Source: Pseudomonas borbori
Lineage (GTDB): Bacteria; Pseudomonadota; Gammaproteobacteria; Pseudomonadales; Pseudomonadaceae
Assembly: GCF_900115555.1 (NCBI RefSeq)
Contig: NZ_FOWX01000004.1
Coordinates: 1-64,000 of the forward strand
Direction: 5' to 3'
DNA: 64,000 nucleotides
A model generated the notes under the pieces. The model made no database searches. It worked only from the letters and a program-made list of their open reading frames with translations, and had not been told where the DNA came from. Both the position numbers and the translations under genes were made by a program. Shown piece by piece: positions 44,301 through 53,155 of the stretch. How positions within the stretch are numbered: position 1 is the first letter of the stretch; the number at the start of each line of letters is the position of its first letter.

Positions 44301-45693
44301 GGTCGAGTTCGTCCTCGGCAATGCCGACGGCGAGATGGACCGCAGCGTGCTCGAACGGATTGTCGCGCCGCTGGAGCATATGCTGCGCAACGCCGTCGAC
44401 CACGGCATAGAATCGGCCGAGGTGCGCCGCGCCGCGGGCAAGCCTGCGCACGGCACCATCCGCCTGAACCTCGGCCGCGAGGGCGGCGATATCGTCCTGA
44501 CCCTCAGCGACGATGGCGGCGGCATCCGGCTCGATGCCGTGCGGCGCAAGGCCATCGAGCGTGGCCTGATGGACGAGGAGTCGGATCTGAGCGATCACGA
44601 AATCCTCCAGTTCATTCTCGAGGCCGGTTTTTCCACCGCCGCGGCGGTCACCCAGATCTCCGGGCGTGGCGTCGGCATGGATGTGGTGCATTCGGAGGTC
44701 AAACAGCTCGGCGGCTCCATGAGCATCGACTCGACGCCGGGCGAGGGAACCCGCTTCTCCATCCGTCTGCCGTTCACCGTGTCGGTCAACCGTGCGCTGA
44801 TGGTGCTGTCGGGCGAAGACCTGTATGCCATTCCGCTGAACACCATCGAAGGCATCGTGCGGATTTCTCCCTACGAGCTGGAAGCCCTCTACGAGCAGAG
44901 CGCCGCGGGCACGGCGGATACGCCACGCTTCGAGTACGCCGGCCAGGCCTACGAGTTGCGCTATCTCGGCGATCTGCTGAATAACGGTCAGCAACCCAAG
45001 CTGGTCGGCCAGAGCCTGCCGTTGCCGGTGATCCTGGTGCGTTCGAGCGAGCACGCGGTGGCGGTGCAGGTCGATTCCCTGGCCGGTTCCCGCGAGATCG
45101 TGGTGAAGAGCCTCGGCCCGCAGTTCGCCGGGGTGCACGGCATTTCCGGGGCGACCATCCTCGGCGACGGTCGGGTGGTGGTGATTCTCGACCTGCTGGC
45201 CACCATCCGCGTGCTGCATGCGCACCTGCTCAACCAACTGCATCCGCGCCTGCCCGGCCACACGGCGAGCGCCGCGGAAATCGAGGCGGATCGGCCGACC
45301 CTGGTCATGGTGGTGGACGACTCGGTCACCGTGCGCAAGGTCACCAGCCGTCTGCTCGAGCGTAACGGCATGAACGTATTGACCGCCAAGGACGGCGTGG
45401 ACGCCATTTCCCAGTTGCAGGAACATAGGCCCGACATCATGTTGCTGGACATCGAAATGCCGCGCATGGACGGTTTCGAAGTGGCGACCCTGGTGCGTCA
45501 CGACGAGCACCTGAAAGACCTGCCGATCATCATGATCACCTCGCGCAGCGGCGAGAAACACCGCGAGCGAGCGCTGGCCATCGGGGTCAACGAATACCTC
45601 GGCAAACCCTATCAGGAGTCGTTGTTGCTCGAAAGCATTGCCAGGCTGGTGGATCGCCACCCGGTGGATCGCGGCCCGGGTACGCCAACATGA
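38324..45693 (+). pseudogene. chpA: Hybrid sensor kinase ChpA, apparent frameshift in GAAGCC repeat tract
   Basis: Histidine kinase of the Pil-Chp pathway. Residues counted from ATG 38324: FimL-like N-terminal half, then phosphotransfer modules with HTLKG motifs at H812, H975 and H1316, a Thr version (LTTLGRG) at T1117 and an Ala/Glu linker. Directly after (GAAGCC)19, at about 42674-42678, the reading frame shifts by -1: GAGCCGAGCATGAG reads as coding only if one G is restored (GAGGCCGAGCAT). In the new frame to 45693 follow two more HTLKGGAR modules (near 42985 and 43435), the kinase core (LRNAVDHGIES, ISGRGVGMD), a CheW domain and a receiver (LLDIEMPRMDG). As read, the upper product would stop at 43195 without the kinase; the lower part could start only at an internal TTG (42703). 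Either a real mutation or a sequencing error. Confidence 0.85.
42560..42673 (+). repeat. Hexanucleotide tandem repeat (GAAGCC)19 in chpA
   Basis: Nineteen uninterrupted GAAGCC units (114 bp) encode an (Glu-Ala)19 linker between two phosphotransfer modules of ChpA. They are followed by GAGCC, where the frame is lost. Changes in unit number would keep frame; the deviation lies at the repeat edge. Confidence 0.95.
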
Positions 45694-46751
45694 CGGAGCA
45701 CTCTGTGGCACGCATTGCGGTCATTGCCGACACTGCCCTGCAGCGCCATGTGCTGCAGCAGGCGTTGACCGGCAGTGGCTATCAGGTGGTGTTCAATAGC
45801 GATCCGGCCCGTCTGGATGAGGCGACCCTGGCGGCCTGCGAGACCGATCTGTGGCTGGTCGACCTGACCCAGGCCGAGGATTTCCCTCTGGTCGACAACC
45901 TGATGGAGAACGCCAGTGCCCCGATCCTGTTTGGCGAAGGGCATGCACCGGAGCGGCATTCGGAAAACTATCCGCGCTGGGAGCGCCGCCTGTTCGGCAA
46001 GTTGAAGAAACTGATCGGCGACCCCTCGCAAGCGGTTGGGCCCAGCCTGCAGGCGTTACTGGCCGAGGCGCAGCGGCCGGCGCGCCTGGAGTTGCCGCAG
46101 GTGCTCGCGGATACGCCGCTGGTGGTTGGCGAGCCGGCGCGGCAGGTCTGGTTGCTGGCCGCCTCGCTCGGCGGTCCGGCGGCGGTCAAGGCGTTCCTCG
46201 ACGCCTTACCCGGCGGTTTGCCGGTGGGCTTCGTCTATGCCCAGCATATCGACCCCAGTTTCGAGTCGGCGCTGCCGCAGGCGGTCGGCCGGCATAGCCA
46301 GTGGCGCGTCAATCCGGTGCGCAATGGCGATACGGTACGTTGTGGCGAGGTGGTGGTGGTGCCGATCAGCCGTGAGCTGGGTTTCAGCGACGCAGGCGCC
46401 ATGCAGGTCGGCGAACGCGCCTGGCCGGAACCCTACAGCCCGTCGATCGATCAGATGATGCTCAATCTTGCCCAGCAATTTGCCGGGCTGTGCGGCGTCA
46501 TCGCCTTCAGTGGCATGGGCAGTGATGGCTGTGCGGCGGCCGCGTACGTGCGGCGTCAGGGTGGGGCCATCTGGACCCAGCGTGGCGACAGTTGCGCCTG
46601 CCCGAGCATGCCGGAGAGCCTGCGCGAGGGCGGTTACAGCAGCTTCAGTGGCGACCCTCGGGAGCTGGCCGCAGGACTGGTCAATCATCTGGCCGAGCAG
46701 TGCCGTGCAGCCGAAGCGCGGCAACCCACACCACAGATAACTGGGGCATAG
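45690..46751 (+). CDS. chpB: CheB-like protein-glutamate methylesterase ChpB
   Basis: 353 aa. A degenerate receiver-like N-terminus (about 7-120; LWLVDLTQ holds the possible phospho-Asp) precedes a CheB esterase domain with catalytic Ser in LAASLGGPAAV, His in YAQHIDPS and Asp in FSGMGSDGC. It removes methyl groups from PilJ. The ATG overlaps the chpA stop by 4 bp (ATGA), giving translational coupling to the lower chpA frame. Confidence 0.94.
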   Translation: MTEHSVARIAVIADTALQRHVLQQALTGSGYQVVFNSDPARLDEATLAACETDLWLVDLTQAEDFPLVDNLMENASAPILFGEGHAPERHSENYPRWERRLFGKLKKLIGDPSQAVGPSLQALLAEAQRPARLELPQVLADTPLVVGEPARQVWLLAASLGGPAAVKAFLDALPGGLPVGFVYAQHIDPSFESALPQAVGRHSQWRVNPVRNGDTVRCGEVVVVPISRELGFSDAGAMQVGERAWPEPYSPSIDQMMLNLAQQFAGLCGVIAFSGMGSDGCAAAAYVRRQGGAIWTQRGDSCACPSMPESLREGGYSSFSGDPRELAAGLVNHLAEQCRAAEARQPTPQITGA

Positions 46752-46758
46752 CCTTTTC

Positions 46759-47229
46759 ATGAGCCAAGTCGTAGCCACCCCCAATACCGTCAACAGCCTG
46801 ACCGCCCTGTTGGTGCCGCTGGCCGACCGCAGCCTGTTGCTGCCCAACGTGGCGGTCGCCGAACTGGTTGCCTATCGCACGCCGCAAGTCGGTGCCGGCA
46901 TGCCGGCCTGGTTCCTCGGCCAGATTGGCTGGCGTGATCTGAGTCTGCCGCTGCTGTCCTTCGAGGCGGCCTCCGATGGCCAGGTGCAGGTCGGTTCCGG
47001 CGCGCGGGTGGCGATCCTCAACGCCCTCGGCGGCCGCGCCAAGGTCAAGTTCATCGCCCTGTTGGTCCAGGGCATCCCGCGCTCGGTAAGGGTCGGCGCC
47101 GAGCTGCTGCGCGCCGATGTAGCGCTGTCGCCGCTGGAGCTGGACGCGGTGCTGATTGGCGAGGATGTACTGAAGATTCCCGACCTGATCGCTCTGGAGC
47201 AGAAGCTCGAGGATCTCGGGCTGATCTAA
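46759..47229 (+). CDS. chpC: CheW-like adaptor ChpC
   Basis: 156 aa CheW-type protein, slightly divergent from PilI (LLPNVAVAELVAYR, GWRDLSLPLLSFEA). In P. aeruginosa ChpC is a second adaptor linking ChpA to receptors, possibly PctABC. It starts 7 bp after chpB and is followed by a terminator; chpD and chpE of PAO1 do not follow here. Confidence 0.93.
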   Translation: MSQVVATPNTVNSLTALLVPLADRSLLLPNVAVAELVAYRTPQVGAGMPAWFLGQIGWRDLSLPLLSFEAASDGQVQVGSGARVAILNALGGRAKVKFIALLVQGIPRSVRVGAELLRADVALSPLELDAVLIGEDVLKIPDLIALEQKLEDLGLI

Positions 47230-47249
47230 CCGGCGCCGGCCAAAACAAC

Positions 47250-47305
47250 AAAGCCCCGCCTGTCGAGCGGCCCCGGTCGGGGCCGTCCGGCAGACGGGGC
47301 TTTTT
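47250..47305. terminator. Strong terminator between chpC and the symporter gene
   Basis: AAAGCCCCG...CGGGGCTTTTT forms the outer stem and an inner GGCCCC-GGTC-GGGGCC hairpin adds stability. It is bidirectional between convergent genes. Confidence 0.9.
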
Positions 47306-47316
47306 ATTTCAGCGTG

Positions 47317-48810
47317 TTAGCGAGCGCTTTCGGGCTGCGCACCGGCGAGCGGTGCATCCGCCGTAGCCGGTTCGCTGACGGGCTGCTTGCCGGTCCAGAA
47401 GTCGGCGTTCTTGATGCCGAGCTTCTCCGGATCGAAGACCGGGTCCAGGCCCAGCTTCTTCTGCGCCTCGTAGTCCTTCAGGCAGGTGTAGGCCACCTTG
47501 TGCATCAGCAGGATGGCACCGATGTTCAGCCAGGCCATCAGGCCAACGCCGAGGTCGCCCAGGCCCCAGGCCAGGTCGGCGGTCTTGACGGTGCCGTAGA
47601 CGGTCGCCGCGATAATGCCGAACTTCAGCAGCGGGGCCAGCCAAGGACGATCTACCTTGCGGGTGAGGTAGGCGATGTTGGTTTCGGCGATGTAGTAATA
47701 GGCGAGGATGGTGGTGAAGGCGAAGAAGAACAGGGCGATGGCGACGAAGTAGGAGCCGAAGCCCGGCATGATATTTTCCATCGCGTTCTGCACGTAGCCG
47801 GGGCCGGCGGCGACGCCGGCGATGCCAGTGAACAGCGCTTCACCGTCGGCGCCCTGCACGTTGTACTGGCCGGTGATCAGCAGCATGAAGGCGGTGGCGG
47901 AGCAGACGAACAGGGTGTCGATGTAGACCGAGAAGCCCTGGACCAGGCCCTGTTTGGCCGGGTGGCTGACGGCCGCGGCGCTGGAGGCGTGCGGGCCGGT
48001 GCCTTGGCCGGCTTCGTTGGAATACACGCCGCGCTTGACCCCCCACATGATGGCTTGGCCGAGGATAGCGCCGAAGCCGGCCTCCAGGCCGAAGGCGCTC
48101 TTGAAGATCAGCGCGATCACCTCAGGCAGTTGCTCGATGTGCAGCATGACGATGACGCAGGCGACGATGATGTAGCCCAGCGCCATGAAGGGCACGACGA
48201 CTTCGGTGAAGGAGGCGATGCGCTTGATTCCACCGAAGATGATCATGCCGAGCATGATTGCCAGCACCGCCGCGGTGGTGTTGGGGTGGATGTCCATGGC
48301 GTTCTGCAAGCCGGAACCGATGGAGTTGGCCTGGACGCCGGGTAGCAGCAGGCCACAGGCGAAGATGGTGACGATGGCGAAGGTCACCGCGTACCACTTC
48401 ATGCCCAGGCCTTTCTCGATGTAGAACGCCGGGCCGCCGCGGTGCTGGCCCCGCACCTCTTCCTTGTACACCTGGCCGAGGGTGGACTCGATGAAAGCCG
48501 AACTGGCGCCGAGGAAGGCCACCATCCACATCCAGAACACCGCACCCGGGCCACCGAAGGTGATGGCGGTGGCGACCCCGGCGATGTTGCCGGTGCCCAC
48601 GCGCCCGGCGAGGGTCATGGTCAGCGCCTGGAAGGAGGTGATGCCATGGCTGTCGGTACGGCCGGCGAAAATCAGGCGGGCCATCTCGCGGAAGTGGCGA
48701 ATCTGCAGGAAGCGGCCGCGCAGGGTGAAATACAGGCCAACGCCCAGGCACAGATAAATCAGTGCCGGACTCCAGACGAGGCCGTTGAGGTAATTAACCA
48801 GATCGTTCAT
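47317..48810 (-). CDS. Alanine/glycine:cation symporter (AGCS family)
   Basis: 497 aa with about 11 transmembrane helices. It imports alanine or glycine with Na+. Family motifs: ALTMTLAGRVGTGNIAGVATAI (about 64-85), GGPAFYIEKGLG and VKRGVYSNEAGQGTGPHA. The C-terminal tail (after YEAQKKLG) is a soluble extension ending in Ala/Glu/Pro-rich sequence. Start MNDLVNYLNGLVW with TTGGAGC 10 nt upstream. Three CGATACG-type motifs lie upstream of it (48905-48971). Confidence 0.94.
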   Translation of the reverse strand: MNDLVNYLNGLVWSPALIYLCLGVGLYFTLRGRFLQIRHFREMARLIFAGRTDSHGITSFQALTMTLAGRVGTGNIAGVATAITFGGPGAVFWMWMVAFLGASSAFIESTLGQVYKEEVRGQHRGGPAFYIEKGLGMKWYAVTFAIVTIFACGLLLPGVQANSIGSGLQNAMDIHPNTTAAVLAIMLGMIIFGGIKRIASFTEVVVPFMALGYIIVACVIVMLHIEQLPEVIALIFKSAFGLEAGFGAILGQAIMWGVKRGVYSNEAGQGTGPHASSAAAVSHPAKQGLVQGFSVYIDTLFVCSATAFMLLITGQYNVQGADGEALFTGIAGVAAGPGYVQNAMENIMPGFGSYFVAIALFFFAFTTILAYYYIAETNIAYLTRKVDRPWLAPLLKFGIIAATVYGTVKTADLAWGLGDLGVGLMAWLNIGAILLMHKVAYTCLKDYEAQKKLGLDPVFDPEKLGIKNADFWTGKQPVSEPATADAPLAGAQPESAR

Positions 48811-49301
48811 TGGGGGGAATGCTCCAAGTGCCGGTGACGGTTGCCTGAACTCTTGTGGAGTGCAGCGCCGGCTCGGCTTGTTATGGGAGTTGTGAATCGT
48901 TGGCGCGATACGTGCCGATACGATAGTTGGGGCGTCCTGCCGCCGCATGGGTTGGGCAGGATGCGATACGTAAGCAAAAAGCAGGCCGTTTTGAAGGATT
49001 CTTCTAGCGTTATCGGAGATTTGCGCGCGTTAGAAAAATGACCTGAAAAAGGTCGCGAAAAAGAAGCTTTATGACGTGTTTCAGATTGTTACAAGAGCTT
49101 GCTCTGTGAGCGTTTTTTCATCTAAGCCAGGCTTCTGGCACAGCCGTGCCGGGCCTCTAGATCAGGGGTTTCCGGCGGTAACACCGGCCCCGCGCGGGTG
49201 CGCCCGTCAGGCACCCGTGGTGCGCTGGTGTTACCTCGGGCGAGCGAGTCGAGAGGCGATCATGATGGGGCGGCAAAGGGGCCGAGGGGGCGTTATTGCG
49301 C
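48811..49301. other. 491-bp intergenic region between the symporter gene and rsmE
   Basis: No gene found. It holds three CGATACG motifs (48906-48912, 48916-48922, 48964-48970) that may form an operator for the symporter gene, an A-rich stretch (49030-49075), a short GCTC-TGT-GAGC hairpin with T6 at about 49104-49121, and a 59-bp nested palindrome at 49177-49235. Confidence 0.6.
49177..49235. repeat. 59-bp nested palindrome
   Basis: The outer arms GGTAACACC and GGTGTTACC enclose an inner hairpin CGGGTGC...GCACCCG. It lacks a T run on either side, so a terminator role is not obvious. Confidence 0.6.
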
Positions 49302-50021
49302 CTAGAAATCGCCCCAGAGCTGTTGGGCGACAGACAGCGCCACCACTGGGGCAGTCTCGGTGCGCAGCACCCGGGGGCCCAGGCGGGCGGCATGGAAGCC
49401 GGCGTTTTGCGCTTGCGTCACTTCGGCATCCGCCAAGCCGCCTTCCGGACCGATCAGAAAGGCCAGCGACTGCGGTTTGCCGTGGCTGGCCAGCGGCTCG
49501 GCCACCGGATGCAGCACCAGCTTCAACTGCGCCTCGGTCTGCTCGAGCCAGTCGCCCAGGCCCAGCGGCGGGTGAATCAGCGGAATCACCGAGCGGCCGC
49601 ACTGTTCGCAGGCGCTGATCGCCACCTGGCGCCAATGGGCCATGCGCTTGTCGGCGCGCTCGTCTTTCAGGCGCACCTCGCAACGCTCGCTGACAATCGG
49701 GGTGATGGCATTGGCCCCCAGTTCGCTGGCCTTCTGGATCGCCCAGTCCATCCGCTCGCCCCGCGACAGGCCCTGGCCCAGGTGGATGTGCAGCGGCGAC
49801 TCGGCCAGGCCGGCGAAGGTTTCACGCAACTCGACGCGCACCGCCTTCTTGCCGACCTCGATCAGCTCGCCGAGAAACTCGTTGCCGCTGCCGTCGAACA
49901 GCTGCACGGCATCGCCGACCGCATGCCGCAGCACGCGACCAATGTAGTGGGCCTGGGTTTCCGGCAACTGATGCTGGCCGAGCGAGAGCGGGGCGTCGAT
50001 AAAGAAACGGGATAGGCGCAT
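49302..50021 (-). CDS. rsmE: 16S rRNA (uracil1498-N3)-methyltransferase
   Basis: 239 aa SPOUT-class enzyme methylating U1498 in 16S rRNA. N-terminal PUA-like part (about 1-72) starts MRLSRFFIDAPL. The SPOUT knot motifs are SLAFLIGPEGGLADAEV and LGPRVLRTETAPVVAL. Upstream in-frame codons run into a repeat, so the start is taken at 50021. It is downstream of bioA on the same strand, about 140 bp away with the repeat between. Confidence 0.95.
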   Translation of the reverse strand: MRLSRFFIDAPLSLGQHQLPETQAHYIGRVLRHAVGDAVQLFDGSGNEFLGELIEVGKKAVRVELRETFAGLAESPLHIHLGQGLSRGERMDWAIQKASELGANAITPIVSERCEVRLKDERADKRMAHWRQVAISACEQCGRSVIPLIHPPLGLGDWLEQTEAQLKLVLHPVAEPLASHGKPQSLAFLIGPEGGLADAEVTQAQNAGFHAARLGPRVLRTETAPVVALSVAQQLWGDF

Positions 50022-50058
50022 AGGAGGCGAACCTGGGACAAAGGCGAAAATTCTAGCC

Positions 50059-50150
50059 GTAGGGTGCGCCGTGCGCACCGCTTTCCGTAGGGTGGATGAC
50101 GCTCTTTTCATCCACCGCAGTAGCGCAATGGTGGATGGGGGAAGCGTCCA
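50059..50150. repeat. GTAGGGTG palindromic repeat between rsmE and bioA
   Basis: Two overlapping pieces: GTAGGGTGCGCC-GTGCGCACC (50059-50079) and GTAGGGTGGATGAC with inner CATCCACC/GGTGGATG (50087-50150). It is truncated at the right end compared with the copy at 1036-1118. Confidence 0.7.
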
Positions 50151-50162
50151 CGATTCACGTCG

Positions 50163-51569
50163 TCAGCCCGGATCGCGAAAGTCCGGATACTGGGTATTGC
50201 CCACGGCCACGCTGACCGAATTGCGCGTGGCGATATCGATGCCTTCGCTGGCCACCTCGGCGAGGAAGTCGATCTGCTCTTCGCTGATCACATAGGGCGG
50301 CAGGAAATACACCACGCTGCCCAGGGGGCGCAGCAGGGCGCCGCGTTGCAGGGCGTGCTGGTAAACCTTGAGACCGCGCCGCTCCTGCCAGGGGTAGGCG
50401 GTCTTGCTCGCCTTGTCCTGGACCATTTCGATGGCCAGGGCCATGCCGGTCTGACGCACTTCGGCGACATGCGGGTGATCGGCCAGGTGCGCGGTGGCGC
50501 TGGTCATGCGCGCGGCCAGGGCCTTGTTGGCCTCGATGACGTTGTCCTGCTCGAAGATGTCCAGGGTCGCCAGGGCCGCGGCGCAGGCCAGCGGATTGCC
50601 GGTGTAGCTGTGCGAATGGAGGAAGGCGCGCAGGCTGGTGTAGTCATCGTAGAACGCCTGGTAGATGCGGTCGGTGGTCAGGCAGGCGGCCAGTGGCAGA
50701 TAGCCGCCGGTCAGGGCCTTGGACAGGCAGAGGAAGTCCGGGCGGATGCCGGCCTGCTCGCAGGCGAACATCGTGCCGGTGCGGCCGAAGCCGACGGCGA
50801 TCTCGTCGTGGATCAGGTGCACGCCGTAGCGGTCGCAGGCCTCGCGCAACAGCCTGAGGTAGACCGGGTGGTACATGCGCATGCCGCCGGCGCCCTGGAT
50901 CAGCGGCTCGACTATCACCGCGGCGACCTCATGGCCGTGCTCGGCCAGGGTTCGCTCCATATGGGCGAACATGGCCCGCGAGTGGGCTTCCCAGTCCATG
51001 CCGTCGGGGCGGAAATAACAGTCCGGGCTGGGCACCTTGAGGGTGTCCAGCAACAGCGCCTTGTAGGTGTCGGTGAACAGGGCGACATCGCCCACCGACA
51101 TGGCGGCGATGGTTTCGCCGTGGTAGCTGTTGCTCAGGGTGACGAAGCGCTTCTTCGCCGGCTTGCCGACATTCAGCCAGTAGTGAAAGCTCATCTTCAG
51201 CGCGACTTCGATGCAGGATGAGCCGTTGTCGGCATAGAACACCCGGTCGAGGCCGGCCGGAGTCAGCTTGACCAGGCGCTCGGACAACTCGATCACCGGC
51301 GCATGGCTGAAGCCGGCGAGGATCACGTGCTCCAGTTGGTCGACCTGATCCTTGATGCGTTGGTTGATCCGTGGGTTGGCGTGACCGAACACGTTGACCC
51401 ACCAGGAGCTGACGGCGTCGAGGTAGCGCTTGCCGTCGAAGTCCTCCAGCCAGACCCCTTCACCGCGCTTGATCGGCACCAGGGGTAGCTGTTCGTGGTC
51501 TTTCATCTGGGTACAGGGATGCCAAAGCACATTCAGGTCGCGCTGCATCCAGTGGTCGTTCAGGCTCAT
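50163..51569 (-). CDS. bioA: Adenosylmethionine-8-amino-7-oxononanoate aminotransferase
   Basis: 468 aa PLP-dependent class III aminotransferase. It converts KAPA to DAPA in biotin synthesis with SAM as amino donor. N-terminal HPCTQMKDHEQLPLVPI; DNGSSCIEVALKMSFHYW; DEIAVGFGRTGTMFA; PLP-Lys in LCLSKALTGGYLPLA. The start MSLNDHWMQRDL has GGGAGA about 8 nt upstream. No other bio gene is nearby, as is usual in Pseudomonas. Confidence 0.96.
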   Translation of the reverse strand: MSLNDHWMQRDLNVLWHPCTQMKDHEQLPLVPIKRGEGVWLEDFDGKRYLDAVSSWWVNVFGHANPRINQRIKDQVDQLEHVILAGFSHAPVIELSERLVKLTPAGLDRVFYADNGSSCIEVALKMSFHYWLNVGKPAKKRFVTLSNSYHGETIAAMSVGDVALFTDTYKALLLDTLKVPSPDCYFRPDGMDWEAHSRAMFAHMERTLAEHGHEVAAVIVEPLIQGAGGMRMYHPVYLRLLREACDRYGVHLIHDEIAVGFGRTGTMFACEQAGIRPDFLCLSKALTGGYLPLAACLTTDRIYQAFYDDYTSLRAFLHSHSYTGNPLACAAALATLDIFEQDNVIEANKALAARMTSATAHLADHPHVAEVRQTGMALAIEMVQDKASKTAYPWQERRGLKVYQHALQRGALLRPLGSVVYFLPPYVISEEQIDFLAEVASEGIDIATRNSVSVAVGNTQYPDFRDPG

Positions 51570-51867
51570 CGAAACAGTCTCCCAGTCATCAACGGCAAGC
51601 CTATCAGATGCCTCCCTGCCCATGTGCGTCACTGTCGGCCGGCTCGCGAGCGCGGCAGTGCCGGTTATCCGCTCCGGAATACCGCTGGTAGGCGTTGGCT
51701 GAACTTCTGGTAAGCCGGGCGAACCAATTTCGTTGGGGAAAAATTCCAGGTTTACACATCGTATTTCCCGATATTTCAAAGCGAAAAATTCCGCTTTTAT
51801 TCGATAGATTTGCCGCTACCCTTGCCGGATCATTTTTTTGTCGAACTTTTTGTGCGGAGCCTTTCCG

Positions 51868-52413
51868 ATGCAGTGGCGCAACACCTCCTCTCATTACGGC
51901 TTGATCAGCATCGCCTTGCATTGGCTGGTGGCGATGGCGGTCTTTGGTCTGTTCGGGCTGGGCTACTGGATGGTCGGCCTGGATTACTACAGCAGCTGGT
52001 ACAAGACCGCGCCGGACCTGCACAAGAGCATCGGCATCCTGCTGTTCGTGGTGCTGATCGGGCGCATGCTCTGGCGCTGGATCAGCCCGCCGCCGACCAG
52101 CTTGCCCGGGCATGACCGGCTAACCCGCCTGGGCGCCCGGTTCGGCCACGCCTTCCTCTATCTGGGCTTGTTCGTGTTGATGCTCTCCGGCTACCTGATT
52201 TCCACCGCCGATGGCCGGGGTATCGGGGTGTTCGGCTGGTTCGAGGTGCCGGCGACCATCACCAGCATTCCCGGCCAGGAAGATGTGGCCGGCCTGGTGC
52301 ATGAATACCTCAGTTGGGCGCTGGTGATTTTCGCCGGTATCCACGCCCTGGCCGCAGTGAAACATCACTTTCTCGATCGTGACCGCACCCTGGTCCGCAT
52401 GTTCGGTCGCTGA
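51868..52413 (+). CDS. Cytochrome b561 family protein
   Basis: 181 aa four-helix diheme membrane protein (YodB-like). Candidate heme-ligand histidines lie in [28 protein letters not shown] and [14 protein letters not shown]. It probably transfers electrons between the quinone pool and a periplasmic partner, unidentified here. CGGAGC lies 7 nt before ATG 51868. It is followed after 64 bp by yceI, a pairing seen in many proteobacteria. Confidence 0.94.
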   Translation: MQWRNTSSHYGLISIALHWLVAMAVFGLFGLGYWMVGLDYYSSWYKTAPDLHKSIGILLFVVLIGRMLWRWISPPPTSLPGHDRLTRLGARFGHAFLYLGLFVLMLSGYLISTADGRGIGVFGWFEVPATITSIPGQEDVAGLVHEYLSWALVIFAGIHALAAVKHHFLDRDRTLVRMFGR

Positions 52414-52477
52414 CAGCCTTTCTGGCGCGTGGAATGACCCGCGTGCCGATTTACCCAAGCTCACAAGGAGAATGCCC

Positions 52478-53056
52478 ATGTTGCAGAAAACCCTCGTCGC
52501 CCTGGCTCTCGGTTCCGCGCTGCTCGGCGCGGGCCATGCCACGGCCGCCGACTACGCCATCGACAAGCAAGGCCAGCACGCTTTCGTCAATTTCAAGATC
52601 AGCCATCTGGGTTACAGCTGGTTGTACGGCACCTTCAAGGACTTCGACGGCAGCTTCAGCTTCGACGAGAAGAACCCGGAGGCCAGCAAGGTCAATGTCA
52701 GCCTCAACACGGCCAGCGTCGACACCAACCACGCCGAGCGCGACAAGCACATTCGCAGCGATGACTTCCTCAGCGTCGGCAAGCACCCGACGGCGACCTT
52801 CGCCTCCACTTCGGTGAAATCCACCGGCGCAGGCACGGCCGACATCACCGGCAACCTGACGCTCAACGGCGTGACCAAGCCGGTGGTGATCGCCGCCACA
52901 TTCATCGGCCAGGGCGATGACCCCTGGGGCGGCTACCGTGCCGGCTTTGCCGGCAGCACCAGGCTCAAACTGAAAGATTTCGCCATCGAGAAGGATCTCG
53001 GTCCGGCATCTTCGGAAGTCGAACTGATCATCTCGGTAGAAGGCGTGCGCCAGTAA
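52478..53056 (+). CDS. YceI family periplasmic protein (PasP-like)
   Basis: 192 aa with a signal peptide [23 protein letters not shown] and a lipocalin-like YceI barrel that binds isoprenoid-type lipids in known structures. Motifs: [20 protein letters not shown] and [13 protein letters not shown]. In P. aeruginosa the homologue at this locus (PA0423, PasP) was described as a secreted protease, a function hard to see from the fold. AAGGAG lies 7 nt before ATG 52478. Confidence 0.94.
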   Translation: MLQKTLVALALGSALLGAGHATAADYAIDKQGQHAFVNFKISHLGYSWLYGTFKDFDGSFSFDEKNPEASKVNVSLNTASVDTNHAERDKHIRSDDFLSVGKHPTATFASTSVKSTGAGTADITGNLTLNGVTKPVVIAATFIGQGDDPWGGYRAGFAGSTRLKLKDFAIEKDLGPASSEVELIISVEGVRQ

Positions 53057-53076
53057 GCCCAAGCCCGTAGTGCAGA

Positions 53077-53096
53077 ACGCCGACGGGCGGCGTTTT
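53077..53096 (+). terminator. Rho-independent terminator after yceI
   Basis: ACGCCG-ACGGG-CGGCGT followed by TTTT, 20 bp after the stop. Confidence 0.75.
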
Positions 53097-53111
53097 TGCC
53101 TGCGTAGATAC

Positions 53112-53141
53112 GACAACGCCGACCCTGGGGTCGGCGTTGTC
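53112..53141. terminator. Perfect 13-bp hairpin between yceI and rhlE
   Basis: GACAACGCCGACC-CTGG-GGTCGGCGTTGTC is a perfect stem 15 bp from the rhlE stop. No strong T run follows on either strand, so it may be a 3'-end stabiliser rather than a terminator. Confidence 0.55.
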
Positions 53142-53155
53142 GTTAACGGTGCTGC

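Noticed and set aside
42703..45693. A separate kinase gene starting at TTG 42703
   Set aside because: It contains exactly the missing second half of ChpA with no ribosome-binding site, so it is treated as the downstream part of frameshifted chpA.
49080..49125. Small RNA ending at the GCTC-TGT-GAGC hairpin with T6
   Set aside because: The stem is only four base pairs and no promoter is evident upstream.
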